Source of the DNA: Magicicada septendecula
Lineage: Eukaryota > Arthropoda > Insecta > Hemiptera > Cicadidae
DNA length: 64,000 bases
NCBI GenBank assembly: GCA_034769895.1
Contig: CM068367.1
Span: forward strand, 317,501,986 to 317,565,985
Direction: 5' to 3'
Shown: positions 40,952-52,595 of the stretch, piece by piece
How positions within the stretch are numbered: position 1 is the first letter of the stretch
How the letters are laid out: each line of letters opens with the position of its first letter
The notes under the pieces: generated by a model
Seen by the model: the letters and a program-made list of their open reading frames with translations, nothing else
The model's database searches: none
Told to the model about the DNA's origin: nothing
Made by a program: the position numbers and the translations under genes

Positions 40952-41985
40952 TGTAACGGGACATTTCAGCCCACCTAATATTTTGGGGAAAACAACATAA
41001 ATTTTATTCGAATGATAACAACGTAGGAAGCAAGCGTGTGAATTTGTGTCAAGGTCAACATCCAAGACGCAAGAAAAACAGTTACATATAGCCAACGAAC
41101 TTTGACCTTTATAAACGATGCATTGAAACCAAGTCAGACCATATTACGTCAGAGACAAACCCAACTGTGGAATTTAGGCGTGTAGGCGCCGGCAGTCTGT
41201 CAACGCTTGGCTTATGCAGTCAGTCGTCATCTAACACCTAACAGCGGCGGATGCGGGCCGTGTGCTTGCCCGTAAAATTCGGACAATAAACCCAGTCTGT
41301 AATAACAATTCGTGCGAATAGCACGTATAAGTTTCGAAACAAAATCGCGGGCGCCCAGTTCAAAAAAAAAAGTGCTATAAAATCAAATTTACACATAAGC
41401 AATGTGAATAACAGTTTTTTTAAATGTAATAACAGTTTTGGTGTTATATAGTGAAAGCAACAAGAAGTGTACGAAATGACAGAAAATACAGGATAGTTCT
41501 TCTGGACTCAAATATCAGCTAAGTAACCAACAAGGGTAAAACCAAAAAATTGCAACCAGGGCTCTTAAAATTTCAATTCCATTATTTTAATAAAAATGGA
41601 GATCTCCTAAAGTCTTGTGGTGTATGGGTGTGTGTGTGAGTGTGAAAGCAAGCGCTGGTTTCCGTTATATAAAGTTAAGATTGTAGCGAGTTATTTTATT
41701 TTATTTGAATATTACTGAAACAAAAAAAAAGAAGAAATGTAAGAGAGGGAGAAGGAAGATTTTGTATGTAATGATGGGGTTGAAAGGAATGTACAAATTT
41801 TTTTATTTTGATTGAAAAAGATAAATTTAATTGGATTTTATAATTTAATAAAGTAAGATTGATTTGAACACTAGAAAATGAATTATTAGTTATTCCAAGC
41901 AACCATCTTGTTTTCAGCTCGTCCAATTCGAATCCTGGACCTGGTAAGTAAAAATTTTAAGTTGGTAGCAAACAACGGCCGAAAG
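40952..41985 (+). repeat. 3' LTR of element G
   Basis: It starts TGTAACGGG after the polypurine tract. It has a TATA-like TTTATAAA near 41110 and a strong donor GTAAGT at 41944-41949 near the expected right end. The right boundary is a guess from the distance between donor and LTR end in other families. Confidence 0.55.
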
Positions 41986-42611
41986 TATAGACTTTATAAA
42001 CAGAGTTAATTAATAAATTTATAAACAAACATAAAATAAAACATAACACATCCAACAAATTATATATTTAAAATAATTTTTCAGTTTTTCCCAATACTAT
42101 AAAAACACAAGAAAATCACACAGGTACCCAAAACAAATGACTCATTATAAATACTCCTTACTGTTCGAAGTATGAAACCACTCCAGTAATTTAATACAAC
42201 AAACGTTATTTAAACTTTAATAATAAGTATAATATTAATGGCTCCCTTTTTCATACTATTGAAGTAGCTTAGGAGTCAGCCAGGTTAGGCTGTCTTGGAG
42301 AGCCATTCCGCTTACAAGGAAGGTAGTTGGCCAACCTGAATATTTTTCCAGGTGCTCATTTTCACAAGCTGAGTCAACCTAGAAACTGATAACATACCTT
42401 GATTTTAAGGTGGGACTGTGAATCAAATATGGGACCTCTAGATTTGTACACACGAACCATAGCTACTGGACCAGTAAATCTTTCTATAAACATTTTCAGA
42501 CCTGGACTTCTAGTGGGTGTTAAGTGAATTTCATTGTTATGCTACAACTTTGCCAAGACTATTTTGTCATTGTATACCATCTTCTTTATACCTTTATTCC
42601 TCTTTAGTTAA
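41986..42611. other. Intergenic, no gene seen apart from a possible SINE
   Basis: There is no ORF of interest. The stretch ends with the TTAA (42608-42611) used by piggyBac. Confidence 0.4.
42290..42478 (-). repeat. Possible decayed tRNA-derived SINE
   Basis: On the minus strand GTAGCTATGGTTCGTGTG and, about 35 bases later, AGAGGTCCCATATTTGATTC resemble the A- and B-box parts of a tRNA-headed SINE. The B box is degraded. Ends are not defined. Confidence 0.4.
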
Positions 42612-45111
42612 CACTTTGAGTCCTAACTCCATCAATTGAAGGACTACCGAAACTTCCGTAAAATGCGAAGTCCGTCAATTGACGGAGTCGTGTTTTCAAT
42701 GCTTTTATACGGGTTAATCATTCATATGATGGTTTAGCAGCACCATGCAGAGTTGGTAATGCACAAGCAGTTCACATTTTTACCGCTAGATCTCATGCAG
42801 CCACATAACAGTCAACAGTTTGAGTTGAACCCAGTTGTTGTTTGGCGCTCAAAATGTAGGGACGCGGCTTGACCGTAGACAAAATTCTTGCTGAATTGGA
42901 ACACGATTTTAGTGAAAGTGATGGTGATATTGGTGATTGTGGTTTTTCTGATAATACAGACGATGATCCAGATTATGTTCAAGAAGATTTGTATTCAGGT
43001 TAGTATTTATAACCATATAATTTATAACTTTGCATTTGTTGTGAACGTATTTTTTATAAACATAATTTTTTGTGAACATATTTTATTTTGTTATTTTTTT
43101 ATAAATACTTATACTATTTTGTTTTTTGTGTTGTAGATACTGAAAATGAAGAATTGCAGTCTGAAAATGAAAGTGAGCAACAACATTCTGCTCCTCTTCA
43201 AGTGAGAGGAAGGCCAATAAACAGTCGTACAGGCAGAGACAGGGCCAGAAGAAGTGACTCAGCCGATGGTTGGACAGCAACTGATCAGGTACCAACAATT
43301 GATGTATTCACAGGACAATCAGGTATAACCGATATTACAGAATTAGACGAAAATAGTTCCGTAACAGACTTTTTCTGTTACTTCATTGACAATGAACTTT
43401 TGCACCATATCAAGGAACAAGCAAATATGTATGCCCAACAGTGTATTAGAAAGATGAGAAGTACAAATTCGTTATCTCCCAAGTCTAGAATGACAAATTG
43501 GAAGGGTGTGACGATTTCTGAATTACGTAAATTTTTTGGCATTATTTTTCATATGAGTGTTAGCCAGAAACCACACATTTCAGATCACTGGTCCAAGAAG
43601 GGTGTAATATCATGTAACTTCTGTCCTAATTTGATGAGCCGTGACAGGTTTCTTTTGATTCTTCGCAATTTTCATATAAACGATAATTGTAGCGAAAAAA
43701 GAAAGGGGAATCTGGATATGATCCTTTGCATAAAATTCGCCCTTTAGTTGACAACAAAGTCCACTTGCGCTTTCAGCAGGCATACCAACCAGCTGAGGAC
43801 ATTACAATCGATGAGGGCATGTGTAAATACAGGGGTAGAATTTTTTTCAAGCAATACGTGCCTCAGAAGCCTAATAAATATGGCATCAAATTATACATGC
43901 TTTCAGAGTCAGATTCTGGCTATATATGGAATTTTTCTATTTTTTGTGGGCAGAGTAATGTTGTCACTAATATTGTGAAAGATCTATTAGGAGACTTGCA
44001 TGGGAAAGGACACACTTTGTTCACTGATATATACTACACCAGTCCAACTCTTGCAAGTGAGCTGGAAAATGAAAATACTGCACTGGTGGAAACAACAAAT
44101 AAAAACAAAAACGGTATGCTTTTGGCATTGAAAATCCAACTCTTCAACGGGGAGAACAAATATACAGACGAAGAGGCAATACTCTGGCTATTTGTTGGAA
44201 AGATACAAGAAATGTATATATGATCAGTACCAGACACTGTGCTGAGATGGTCACATATGTAAACAAAAGAAGACAAGAAAAAACCAAACCAGCATTTGTA
44301 AAAAAAAAAAAATTGGTGCAGATCTGTCAGACCAAAGATTGTCTTATGGTGTATTTGAACATCGGACAGTAAAATGGTGGAGAAAACATGCTTTCCACAT
44401 TTTGCTTATGTGCATTGTAAACTCAAGTATTTTGTATAATAAAGTGAAAGGTCTGAAGATTGCTGTGACACAATTTATGCAGAATTTGAGTGAAGATCTT
44501 GTGGCGGTTGAAGATTATCCACCTATGGCAAGTACCAGTGGAAACAGTGAAATCAGATTTCTTGGTTGGCCACAGGAAAACATTTCTTGGAGAAGATACC
44601 ACCACCACCTGGTAAGAAGAGACTACAGAAATGCTGCAAAGTATGTGGAGATAGAGGGAAAAAAGAAACGGGAAAGTTTGTGAGGAAAGACACAAGTTAC
44701 CAGTGTTGTGAGTGTAAGGTAGCATTATGTATAAACCCTTGTTTTAAATTATTTCATTCAAAAAAAAAAAACTATAAAGTGTGAATTTATTACATACTAT
44801 ATACATATCTTTTTAATTAAATTGAATAAAGTGTTAAAACTAAGTGTAATTGATTTATAAAATTGTAAGTTTAAAGCGGTCAAGTTTTTAAAATTTTCAA
44901 AAACAACTAAATTTGAAATTTCAGAAACAGCTTAAGCTTTTCCTGTACAATATTCACGATACAATCACTATAAAGAAGAAAGTACCTTTAAAATAAGGTA
45001 AGTTATATTTTTCTATCTGTTCTAGTTTATGAGTTACATTAAAATGAAAAGTTCGAAAAATGGCCAGCATTCTTCGCATATTATGAGTAAAAACACACAG
45101 CACTATAAGTG
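42612..45111 (+). mobile_element. piggyBac-like DNA transposon
   Basis: It is flanked by TTAA on both sides (42608-42611, 45112-45115), the fixed piggyBac target. The ends are short inverted repeats: CACTTTGAGTCCT at the left, and the reverse complement of the right end reads CACTTATAGTGCT. The length is 2500 bp. It encloses one damaged transposase. Confidence 0.88.
42854..44784 (+). pseudogene. piggyBac-family transposase, broken
   Basis: It is a two-exon gene. Exon 1 ends at 42998 before GTTAGT, and exon 2 begins at 43137 after TTGTAG. The acidic N-terminus is followed by the DDE_Tnp_1_7 domain with Asp in ITIDEG (43810), Asp in FTDIYYTS (44026) and Asp in ADLSDQ (44321/44330). A Cys-rich C-terminal finger (CKVCGDRG, CCECKVALC) closes it. 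Breaks: the ATG at 42854 is followed at once by TAG, a base is lost near 43710, the frame stops at 44223, and further shifts occur before the C-terminus. Catalytic residues remain, but no complete protein can be made. Confidence 0.85.
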
Positions 45112-46829
45112 TTAAACTTGTATATTATTTTCACCACTTTTTCTGAACACACTTATTACAAACAGACTATAAAATTAAATAAATTTTCATGTATTATTTT
45201 TTAACCACTTTCAATCATACATTTATGATAATTATATATTTATTTGAGATTAAATTATACTACACTTAAGGAAAAGTAAGGTAGGGGTAGTAAATGAAAC
45301 AAAATAAAAAATTCAATAGAATATTAAAAATGTCTAAGAGCCATTGGAGTTATTTATGTTCTGTTTTGAAGCAATGTTTTACTTCCTAGTAATCCACAAA
45401 ACAAAGACTTAACATGATTTAAAAAAGCGTAAAGTTAAATAAATAAACACATTTGTTCAAAGATAAATATCTGTACACAAATAAATTCATAACCAACTAT
45501 TCATTGGAAGAAACATTTTGTAAATTAGGATTTGTTCAGTTATCTATTTCATGTTTGTTCAAGTGAATTCATGTTTCTTAAATTTCTAACCCATGACCAT
45601 GTAATTGACTATGGCTGTGATAGCCTTTGTAATTGTTTCTTTGTTATAGATCTGCATATTTTTACTCATACTTGCAAATAAATAGATTTAATTTAGCTAC
45701 GTTGCTGATAGCAAAAGACGATTCTTTCTCTGCTTGTCCCTGTGCAGTAGTATTCCCTAATGGTTGTTCCCCATGTGGCAGGAATATATAATTTAGCCAT
45801 TGGCTTGTTCAGTTTTTATTCAGTGATAAACACTGTATTGGCATTATGAAGGAAACCTGCACGTTGCAACTGAAACTCTAAGTGTCAGGGCAATATATCA
45901 GTATGTCAGTATGCCTAAGTTAAATAGACAGTATATATGGTGATGCGCCAGCAAACAAGTTTTGATTTGCTATAATTACTACGCTTTTACTTAGCTGTTT
46001 AATTAATGGAAAGTTTTTTGTTAACACTGGGAAAGATGAGTATATAGTACCTTGTAGAACAACAAACCCTAATAAATACATATTATAACACTAAAAAGTA
46101 ATTAATGGGGTCCAGAATACAGTCTGTTGATTCTTATAGTTTAAAAACTCATGAACATATGTGACAATTTTTATATCTATTCTTTTACAGCAAACTATGT
46201 GCACCTGATTAGGGCACCATGTCATTATGATAATGGATGGCATTTAAATAATTCACTCAATGTAATCAATATAACAATTTTATTAACAGTCTGTTACAAA
46301 TTGCACTACAAAAATAGTATATCTCATGTTGCCAATATTACTTCATACACTTCAAACTAATATAAGTATATAACACTCTAAACTATTTTGTAACACTCTA
46401 ATTGTACCACCCCATATAATACAGTGTTATTAATTCCTAATACTGGTGTTCAAGTGCTGAAACGTAACTTCTGTGTTCTGTATTCAAATGTGTCCAAAGT
46501 TATTCCAAACTTCTTTCAGTTCCGTATGTGTCACATTTTCCTTGTCTTTTATTTTATGTACTGGAGTTCTTACATGACTAAACATGAAAATTTCCAATAC
46601 AGGAAAGCCAGGTTTATAGTAGGGTTCCTCTTAAAAATGAAGGGTCATACATTAAAATGAAGATGGCATTAAAAACATAGATGTATCATTTACATGTATA
46701 TACATGTACAGAACTTTGACTGTTTGCCTATATTTACTGTACAAAACAGAATAGGTATGCTGCTCATCATTTAATTTGATTGTAGAAGTAATAAAATTAA
46801 TATAAACGTGTAACTTCAAGAGGGTTTAT
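45112..46829. other. AT-rich intergenic stretch, nothing recognised
   Basis: No ORF with family resemblance, no tRNA and no clear repeat ends were seen. The short open frames here (46151-46360, 46424-46660) look like chance. Confidence 0.5.
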
Positions 46830-47969
46830 TGTAAAGGGGGTTGAATTTCACGACAAATCAAGAGGGTTTTAATTTCACGATTTTATTGTAACAATCTGTA
46901 GCAAACCATGTTAGGCAACACTTTATAAACACTCAGTGTGTGACTTTTGTGAACGGTATGTAGCGTCGACCGAGGTACGGCATGGTACAAGAATGTGGAG
47001 TGCGTGTTAGAAATACGTAGAATTGACCACGTGGGAAATTGAAAGAAATTCCAGTTCCGAACATTCGATGGACCAGCCAATCAGAGAAGGCGTTATAAAA
47101 CCTACGTACGCTGGCGGGCAGCTTGACCAATGCCCAACGTCTTGGATCTATGCAACCACGCGCATGTGGCTCACACAGTTGGAAACCAGTCTTCAACCTG
47201 TACACTCATTAATTCAACCATAGTTTCGGATGAGTCCCTGGTACGCCGAAAAGTATTAAACTAGGCCTACCAAGGAGTACAAAATGTACAACAGGTGGTA
47301 AATAAGGAAGTGACGATTAATGGCGATTCAATGACGTTTTAATTTGGTCGGAGTGGAGAGTGTTTAGTGAAAAAGGTTCCGGACAATATCATGCGCAACA
47401 TTTGGATATTACGCAATAGGTAACAAGGGTAAAGGCAAATTCATTTGGCCAAAACATTACTAATCATTAATGAGCTCAAATAGAGGGGGGTAAAGAAATG
47501 TGAAAAGTGAGAGTGAGAGAGTGTATGTACATATAAATATAAAGAAATCGAAAAGTACTGGTTGGTAAAGATTAGTCTATACAATTTTGTTACGTAGTTT
47601 TATGTTTTCTAATTATTAAAGAAAGAAAAGAAAGAAACGAATATTAAAATCAAATAAATGAGATTTGTTTAAAAGAGAGTAAACATGTGTTAGGCTTAGT
47701 TATTTCGCCTGTAACCATTTCCTATACTTTGTGCTGAAAAACTCATCTTAACGCGGATTTTCTGAATTAAGGAAGGTCAGATAGCTAAATTGTCCAAGTG
47801 TTTTTTAATTAAGGGAAAGAGTTTAAAGTTTTCCATATTTTACTATAAAAATATAGGTAGCGGCCCTGTGAATTTATGTTGGTGAAAAAAGGTAAGTTTG
47901 CGAGAAAAGATTGCAAGGTAGGTAAGATTCTGGCAAATTATATTTATTAAATTTGTTTGTAAGTTTACA
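46830..47969 (+). repeat. 5' LTR of element E
   Basis: It matches 50863-51993. The left end is slightly ambiguous (46809 or 46830) because of a small insertion relative to the 3' LTR. CCAAT lies at 47077-47081 and TATAAAA at 47094-47100. A GTAAGT donor is at 47892-47897. It ends TTTACA two bases before the primer site. Confidence 0.75.
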
Positions 47970-47971
47970 AT

Positions 47972-47990
47972 TGGCGAGTCCTGCCAGGAT
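47972..47990 (+). promoter_or_regulatory. Candidate primer binding site of E
   Basis: TGGCGAGTCCTGCCAGGAT begins two bases after the LTR end, as in family A. It resembles the complement of a tRNA-Arg 3' end with a one-base difference in length. The tRNA assignment is tentative. Confidence 0.45.
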
Positions 47991-48253
47991 ATTTGTATAA
48001 ATATTATATGAATTAGACCTGTTTTGAAGCACAGAAAGTAGGATTTGGTAACGGCGTATTTGTAAAATTTATCGTATATATTTATGTTACGTATGTGTGA
48101 CTAGGTTATGTTTGGGTAGTGTAACGTGCTTGTGAAATTATTGTTTACTTTTATGTATGGGGTATTTTGATTTGGAGTGTATAATTAGTGTGTAATAGAA
48201 GGGTTATAGTGGGTGTTATATAAAGGCTATTATAATAAAAAATTTTGTTTAAC

Positions 48254-49023
48254 ATGGCTGAGGCACAAGTAACCGAAATAGATTTCGTGTGGGAGGTATG
48301 GGAAGACGAGTTCAGAGGGATTGTGAATAGAATGACGGATGATGAGTGGTGTAAACTGGATGATAATTTGAGACGAATGGAAGAACAAGAAGAGGGAATA
48401 TTCACCGAAATTAAAAAGCATAGTGATGATACTCTTAATGATGATAGAAACGAACGGGAGAGTGTAAACAAGAAAGTAAAATAAATCAGGCAGTGGATAA
48501 AAAGGTGAGGGAAAGTAGTAGTGGTAGTGAGATGACGAATAATAATGGTAATATAGCTCAAGTGGTGGGGTTAGAGAATAAAACATAGAATCATGATTAT
48601 AGTGCTGATAGTGTAAGGGTGGTAGAAAATGGTAGAGAGACAGATCAATTAAACGAGAATAAAGACGATATAATGAATTTTTTGCAAATGATGTGCAATA
48701 AGATTAATAAATGTTTTGATGAAAGTGCGGAACAGTTGGATAAATATTTCGATGAACAAAACATCAAATTAGAAAGCAAATTAGATGAACAAAATGCAAT
48801 ATTACATGACATGTTGAAAAAACTAAATGAAAGGTGGAAACCAGATACAGATCAATTAAAGGAGAAAAAAGAGAGTAGACGATACCAGGTAAGCGATTCT
48901 GATAGTGGAAGTAATAATGATGACGATACTTTTACAAACAATACAGATAGTTTAAGTGCAAACCAGGTGACAGTTGACAAGGTAGTAATGTGGTTAATAC
49001 AACTGAAATTAATAGTGGTATAA
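48254..49023 (+). pseudogene. Gag-like N-terminal part of element E
   Basis: Open pieces lie at 48254-48484 (acidic, starts MAEAQVTEIDF) and 48619-49023 (predicted coiled coil with NKINKCFDESAEQLDKYFDE and repeated LDEQN units). They are separated by a stop and frame changes near 48484-48600. The order, acidic start then coiled coil around an MMCNK motif, parallels ORF1 of A (NMMCYMND). No capsid or knuckle is seen. Confidence 0.5.
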
Positions 49024-49867
49024 CAAGTAATACTGGTGAGATAATTAAAAATGGGGTGTTGGAGAGTGCAATTGTGAATAATGATAGTGAAGATGAAGTT
49101 TTAGTGGAAATAGAAATTAATGATGAGATAGTGGTTGATGAGATTGAGAGAGAGTGTGACGTGAGGTTAGGTTGGCAAAGGGCATACTTTCCCTATTGTT
49201 TAAGTGGAGTAAAGACTCCACAAGTGGTTTACGAGGACAGAGATTCCTCTAGAGGTTATGTGGGAGATGAGGTGTCTCCAAGTGGTGCCTTGATTTTTTG
49301 TGGTAAACCTGGTAAAGCCAGGATGTGTTATAGTAATTTTGTGGTGCCCTTTGCATGGAGTGAGGTAGTTCAGGGGGGTTGTGATAGGTGTTATGATGAG
49401 AGGTATTTTGAGAGAGATAGAGATAGAGTGGTTCAAGTTAAATAGAGGTTATGAAGGGTTGGTAGAGAGAATAAATATTGAGAGAAATGATGATTATATT
49501 ATTAGCAGTGTACGTAGACTTACCTTGTTTAGTAATGAGTACAGTAGCAAATGATGATTATATTGTTGAGAAAAAATACTTACCTGGGGACAGAATGGGG
49601 GTATTAGTAGCAGATGATGATAATAGTGAAGTGATAAAGTACTTAATGGTAATAGAAAATACTAATGGAGACTGGACCAAAAATACTAAAGTAGACATGA
49701 CATATGATAAAATAATAATGGGGAATGATCCTATTAATTATTATTATGGCTTAATGGATGAAATAGAGTTAAAGGGACATTATATGAAGAGGTGTAATAT
49801 AATGAATTTAAATAAAAATGAATTGTGTATGTTCAACACAAGACTAATTTTTGATGACGGTGGTTAG
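48990..49867 (+). pseudogene. DGG-tailed ORF2 of element E
   Basis: It is open at 48990-49445 and 49478-49867, with a TAG at 49443 and a frame change between. The first part has a Trp/Cys-containing region (CYSNFVVPFAWSEV) placed like the SWCFCVPHKWYSNF region of A/B. The second has KKYLP, an acidic DDDN run, IKYLMVIEN and the end RLIFDDGG-stop. Sequence is diverged from A/B but the order is the same. Function unknown. Confidence 0.5.
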
Positions 49868-50862
49868 ACATTCATTGCTAATGAACATTTACTAATTTTA
49901 GTTTATGGTGTAATTACTTGGCTAACTTATGTAATGAGGTGTGGTAAACAATAATATGATATGACGTAGAGTGTAAATAATTTTGTATTGATGTTAAATA
50001 TATTGTGTTAAGGTTATGTTGTTGGTATGTACAGTGTATTTTGTGTGATCGATTTATAGTTGTGATGGGATTAAATGAAGTTAAATTGTTTTGAATAAAA
50101 TAATTTAAGTAATTTACAGTGTTTTAAAAAAGATGGAATTAAATTGATTTGTGATGATTTAGTTAATTAAAGGTGTTGTAACAGATGAATTTAAGTTTTG
50201 GTTGAGATTTGAATTGAATAATCAATGGTAGATGATTAAAATATTGAATGGAAATGCAGAGTTGAAATGATGATATAACAATTGGAAGATTTAAATTGAA
50301 AATTGAAATTAAAGTGGTAATGTTGGTAATTTTTATACAAATTCAGAGTCGAGATGTTTATGTTAATGTAACAATGGTAATGTTCATCTTGAGTGTTTAT
50401 TATGTTGTATTGTGTATCATGTGTGAAACACAAAATGTTTAATTGAATATAACTATGTGTAGATGTAAAACATGCATTATGTAGTGTATATTTTAAATAG
50501 AATATATTGAGATAAAAACCAGTACTTTGCTAAAGGCAAACCAGTACGACTAAGAGGGAATCAAATCAGTTGAGGATATGGTATTGTGAAAGGCCAGTTA
50601 TTGATGTTTTTGATTAATTGTTATAGAGTCTTGTGATACTGTGGTGGCGTGCCTGTCTGACATTATGGTGTTGGGATCTTGACAAGGGAAGTCCAGTAAG
50701 GTCATGCGAGTGCAGCCGCAGTCACCGGGCTAGGGGGGTAAATTACCCATGATTCTGTAAGAAAGTAAGGGGGGTCATGGCGACATATCCTGGCTGGTCC
50801 TCTTGGGTTTTAGTCAATGAGAGTTTTTCTGTTTCAGCAGAAAACCTCTCATTGGGGGGTAT
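49868..50862 (+). mobile_element. Non-coding interior and 3' cis region of E
   Basis: AT-rich sequence is followed by the conserved 3' block: AAACCAGTAC, ATCAGTTGAGGATA, GGTGTTGGGATCTTG, AAGTCCAGTAAGGTCATGC, GGCGACATATCCTGGCTG, hairpin and polypurine tract. No pol relic was recognised. Confidence 0.65.
50815..50854 (+). promoter_or_regulatory. PPT-adjacent RNA hairpin (E copy)
   Basis: The outer stem CAATGAGAG pairs with CTCTCATTG, and the inner stem TTTTCTG pairs with CAGAAAA around TTTCAG, all in 40 bases as in A. Both stems changed on both sides relative to A. Confidence 0.8.
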
Positions 50863-51993
50863 TGTAACGGGACAAAGCAAGAGGGTTTCAATTTCATGAT
50901 TTTATTGTAATAATCTGTAGCAAACCATGCTAGGCAACACTTTATAAACACCCAGTGTGTGACTTTTGTGAACGGCATGTAGCGTCGACCGAGGTACGAC
51001 ATGGTACAAGAATGCAGAGTGCGTGTTAGAAATATGTAAAATTGACCACGTGGAAAATTAAAAGAAATTCCAGTGCCGAACATTCGATAGACCAGCTAAT
51101 CAGAGAAGGCGTTATAAAACCTACGTACGCTGGCGGGCAGCTTGACTGACGCCCAACGTCTTGGATCTATGCAACCATGTGCACGAGGCTCACACAGTTG
51201 GAAACCAGTCTTCAACCTGTACACTCGTTAATTTAACCATAGTTTCGGATAAGTCCCTGGTACGCCAAAAAGTATTAAACTAGGCCTACCAAGGAGTACA
51301 AAATGTACAACAGGTGGTAAATAAGGAAGTGACGATTAATGGCGATTCAATGACGTTTTAATTTGGTCGGAGTGGAGAGTGTTTAGTGAAAAAGGTTCCG
51401 GACAATATCGTGCGCAACATTTGGATATTATACAATAGGTAACAAGGGTAAAGGCAAATTCATTTGGCCAAAACATTACTAATCATTAATAAGCTCAAAT
51501 AGAGGGTGGGGTAAAGAAATCTGAAAAGTAAGTGAGAGAGTGTGTGTACATATAAATATAAAGAAATCGAAAAGTACTGGTTGGTCAAGATTAGTCTATA
51601 CAATTTTGTTACGTAGTTTTATGTTTTCTAATTATTAAAGAAAGAAAAGAAAGAAACGAATATTAAAATCAACTAAATGAGATTTGTTTAAAAGAGAGTA
51701 AACATGTGTTAGGCTTAGTTATTTCGCCTGTAACCATTTCCTATACTTTGTGCTAAAAAACTCGTCTAACGAATCGGGGATTTTCTGAATTAAGGGAGGT
51801 CAGATAGCTAAATTGTCCAAGTGTTTTTTAATTAAGGGAAAGAGTGTAAAGTTTTCCATATTTTACTATAAAAATATTGGTGGCGGCCCTGTGAATTTCT
51901 GATGGTGAAAAAAAAGGTAAGTTTGCGAAGAGAGATCGCAAGGCAGGTAAGAATTCTGGTAGGGTAAATTTATAAAAAGTTTGGTACTTTACA
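50863..51993 (+). repeat. 3' LTR of element E
   Basis: It starts TGTAACGGG after GGGGGGTAT and ends about CTTTACA. It matches the 5' LTR with substitutions and small indels, especially in the last 40 bases. No target duplication was identified, so the ends may have eroded. Confidence 0.75.
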
Positions 51994-52463
51994 CAAGTTT
52001 AGCAAAGTATAACACATTTGAAATATAAGAGATATTACTAAAAGTACTGATCAAATAAGTACCAAAATAATAAGGCAAACATATCCTCTGTGATTTGATT
52101 GGCTGAATTCTTTTAGTTATCAGTGACAAAAAAAAATTGATTAGTACACTAATGGACAGGTACTTATCTCTGACTGGCATAATACTTAATTTCCTTTCAA
52201 ATACTTACAGCATATGTGTTATATATGAATTATTCAACTGAGTTTTTGATAGTTACATTGAAATGCCACTGATGTACTATCTATTTCTCTTTTTATATAA
52301 AATATCATTCAAACAGGAAGATTATACTGTTAACAAAATAGTTAACTCTTGTTTCAGTACTAATTTACAATCGGTCTTACCTTTACATAAATTGTGTCAT
52401 AGCATGAGTTTTTGTCATAGAAGAGGTTAAATAAAAGTACATTTAATATTTCTGCTTTGTGAT
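51994..52463 (-). other. 3' flank of the aldo-keto reductase gene
   Basis: It probably holds the 3' untranslated region on the minus strand. An ATTAAA signal-like hexamer lies about 20 bases after the stop (52442-52447). No other feature was seen. Confidence 0.4.
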
Positions 52464-52595
52464 TTACGCGAAAGGATATTCTGGATGATCTTCGATGCCC
52501 TTCAGAAGTCCACCAACAAACATACGGCCTTTCTCACCCCTGTCTAGTGCATTTAACTCCTCCATCTCTGAATTGCTCAGTTCAAAATCAAATAT
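52464..52595 (-). CDS. Aldo-keto reductase, last coding exon
   Basis: A TTCATAG acceptor precedes the exon, which encodes 43 residues and a TAA. The sequence begins IFDFELSNSEMEELNALDRG and ends HPEYPFA, the usual C-terminus of AKR1-type reductases. It follows in phase 0 from the exon at 54559-54718. Members reduce carbonyls with NADPH in the cytosol, and this end forms part of the substrate pocket. It is the first real host gene in the window. The specific subfamily cannot be told from this end alone. Confidence 0.9.
   Translation of the reverse strand: MFDFELSNSEMEELNALDRGEKGRMFVGGLLKGIEDHPEYPFA

Noticed and set aside
47023..47223. 66-codon frame in the E LTR
   Set aside because: It lies over the CCAAT and TATA promoter region and is not kept in the 3' LTR copy.
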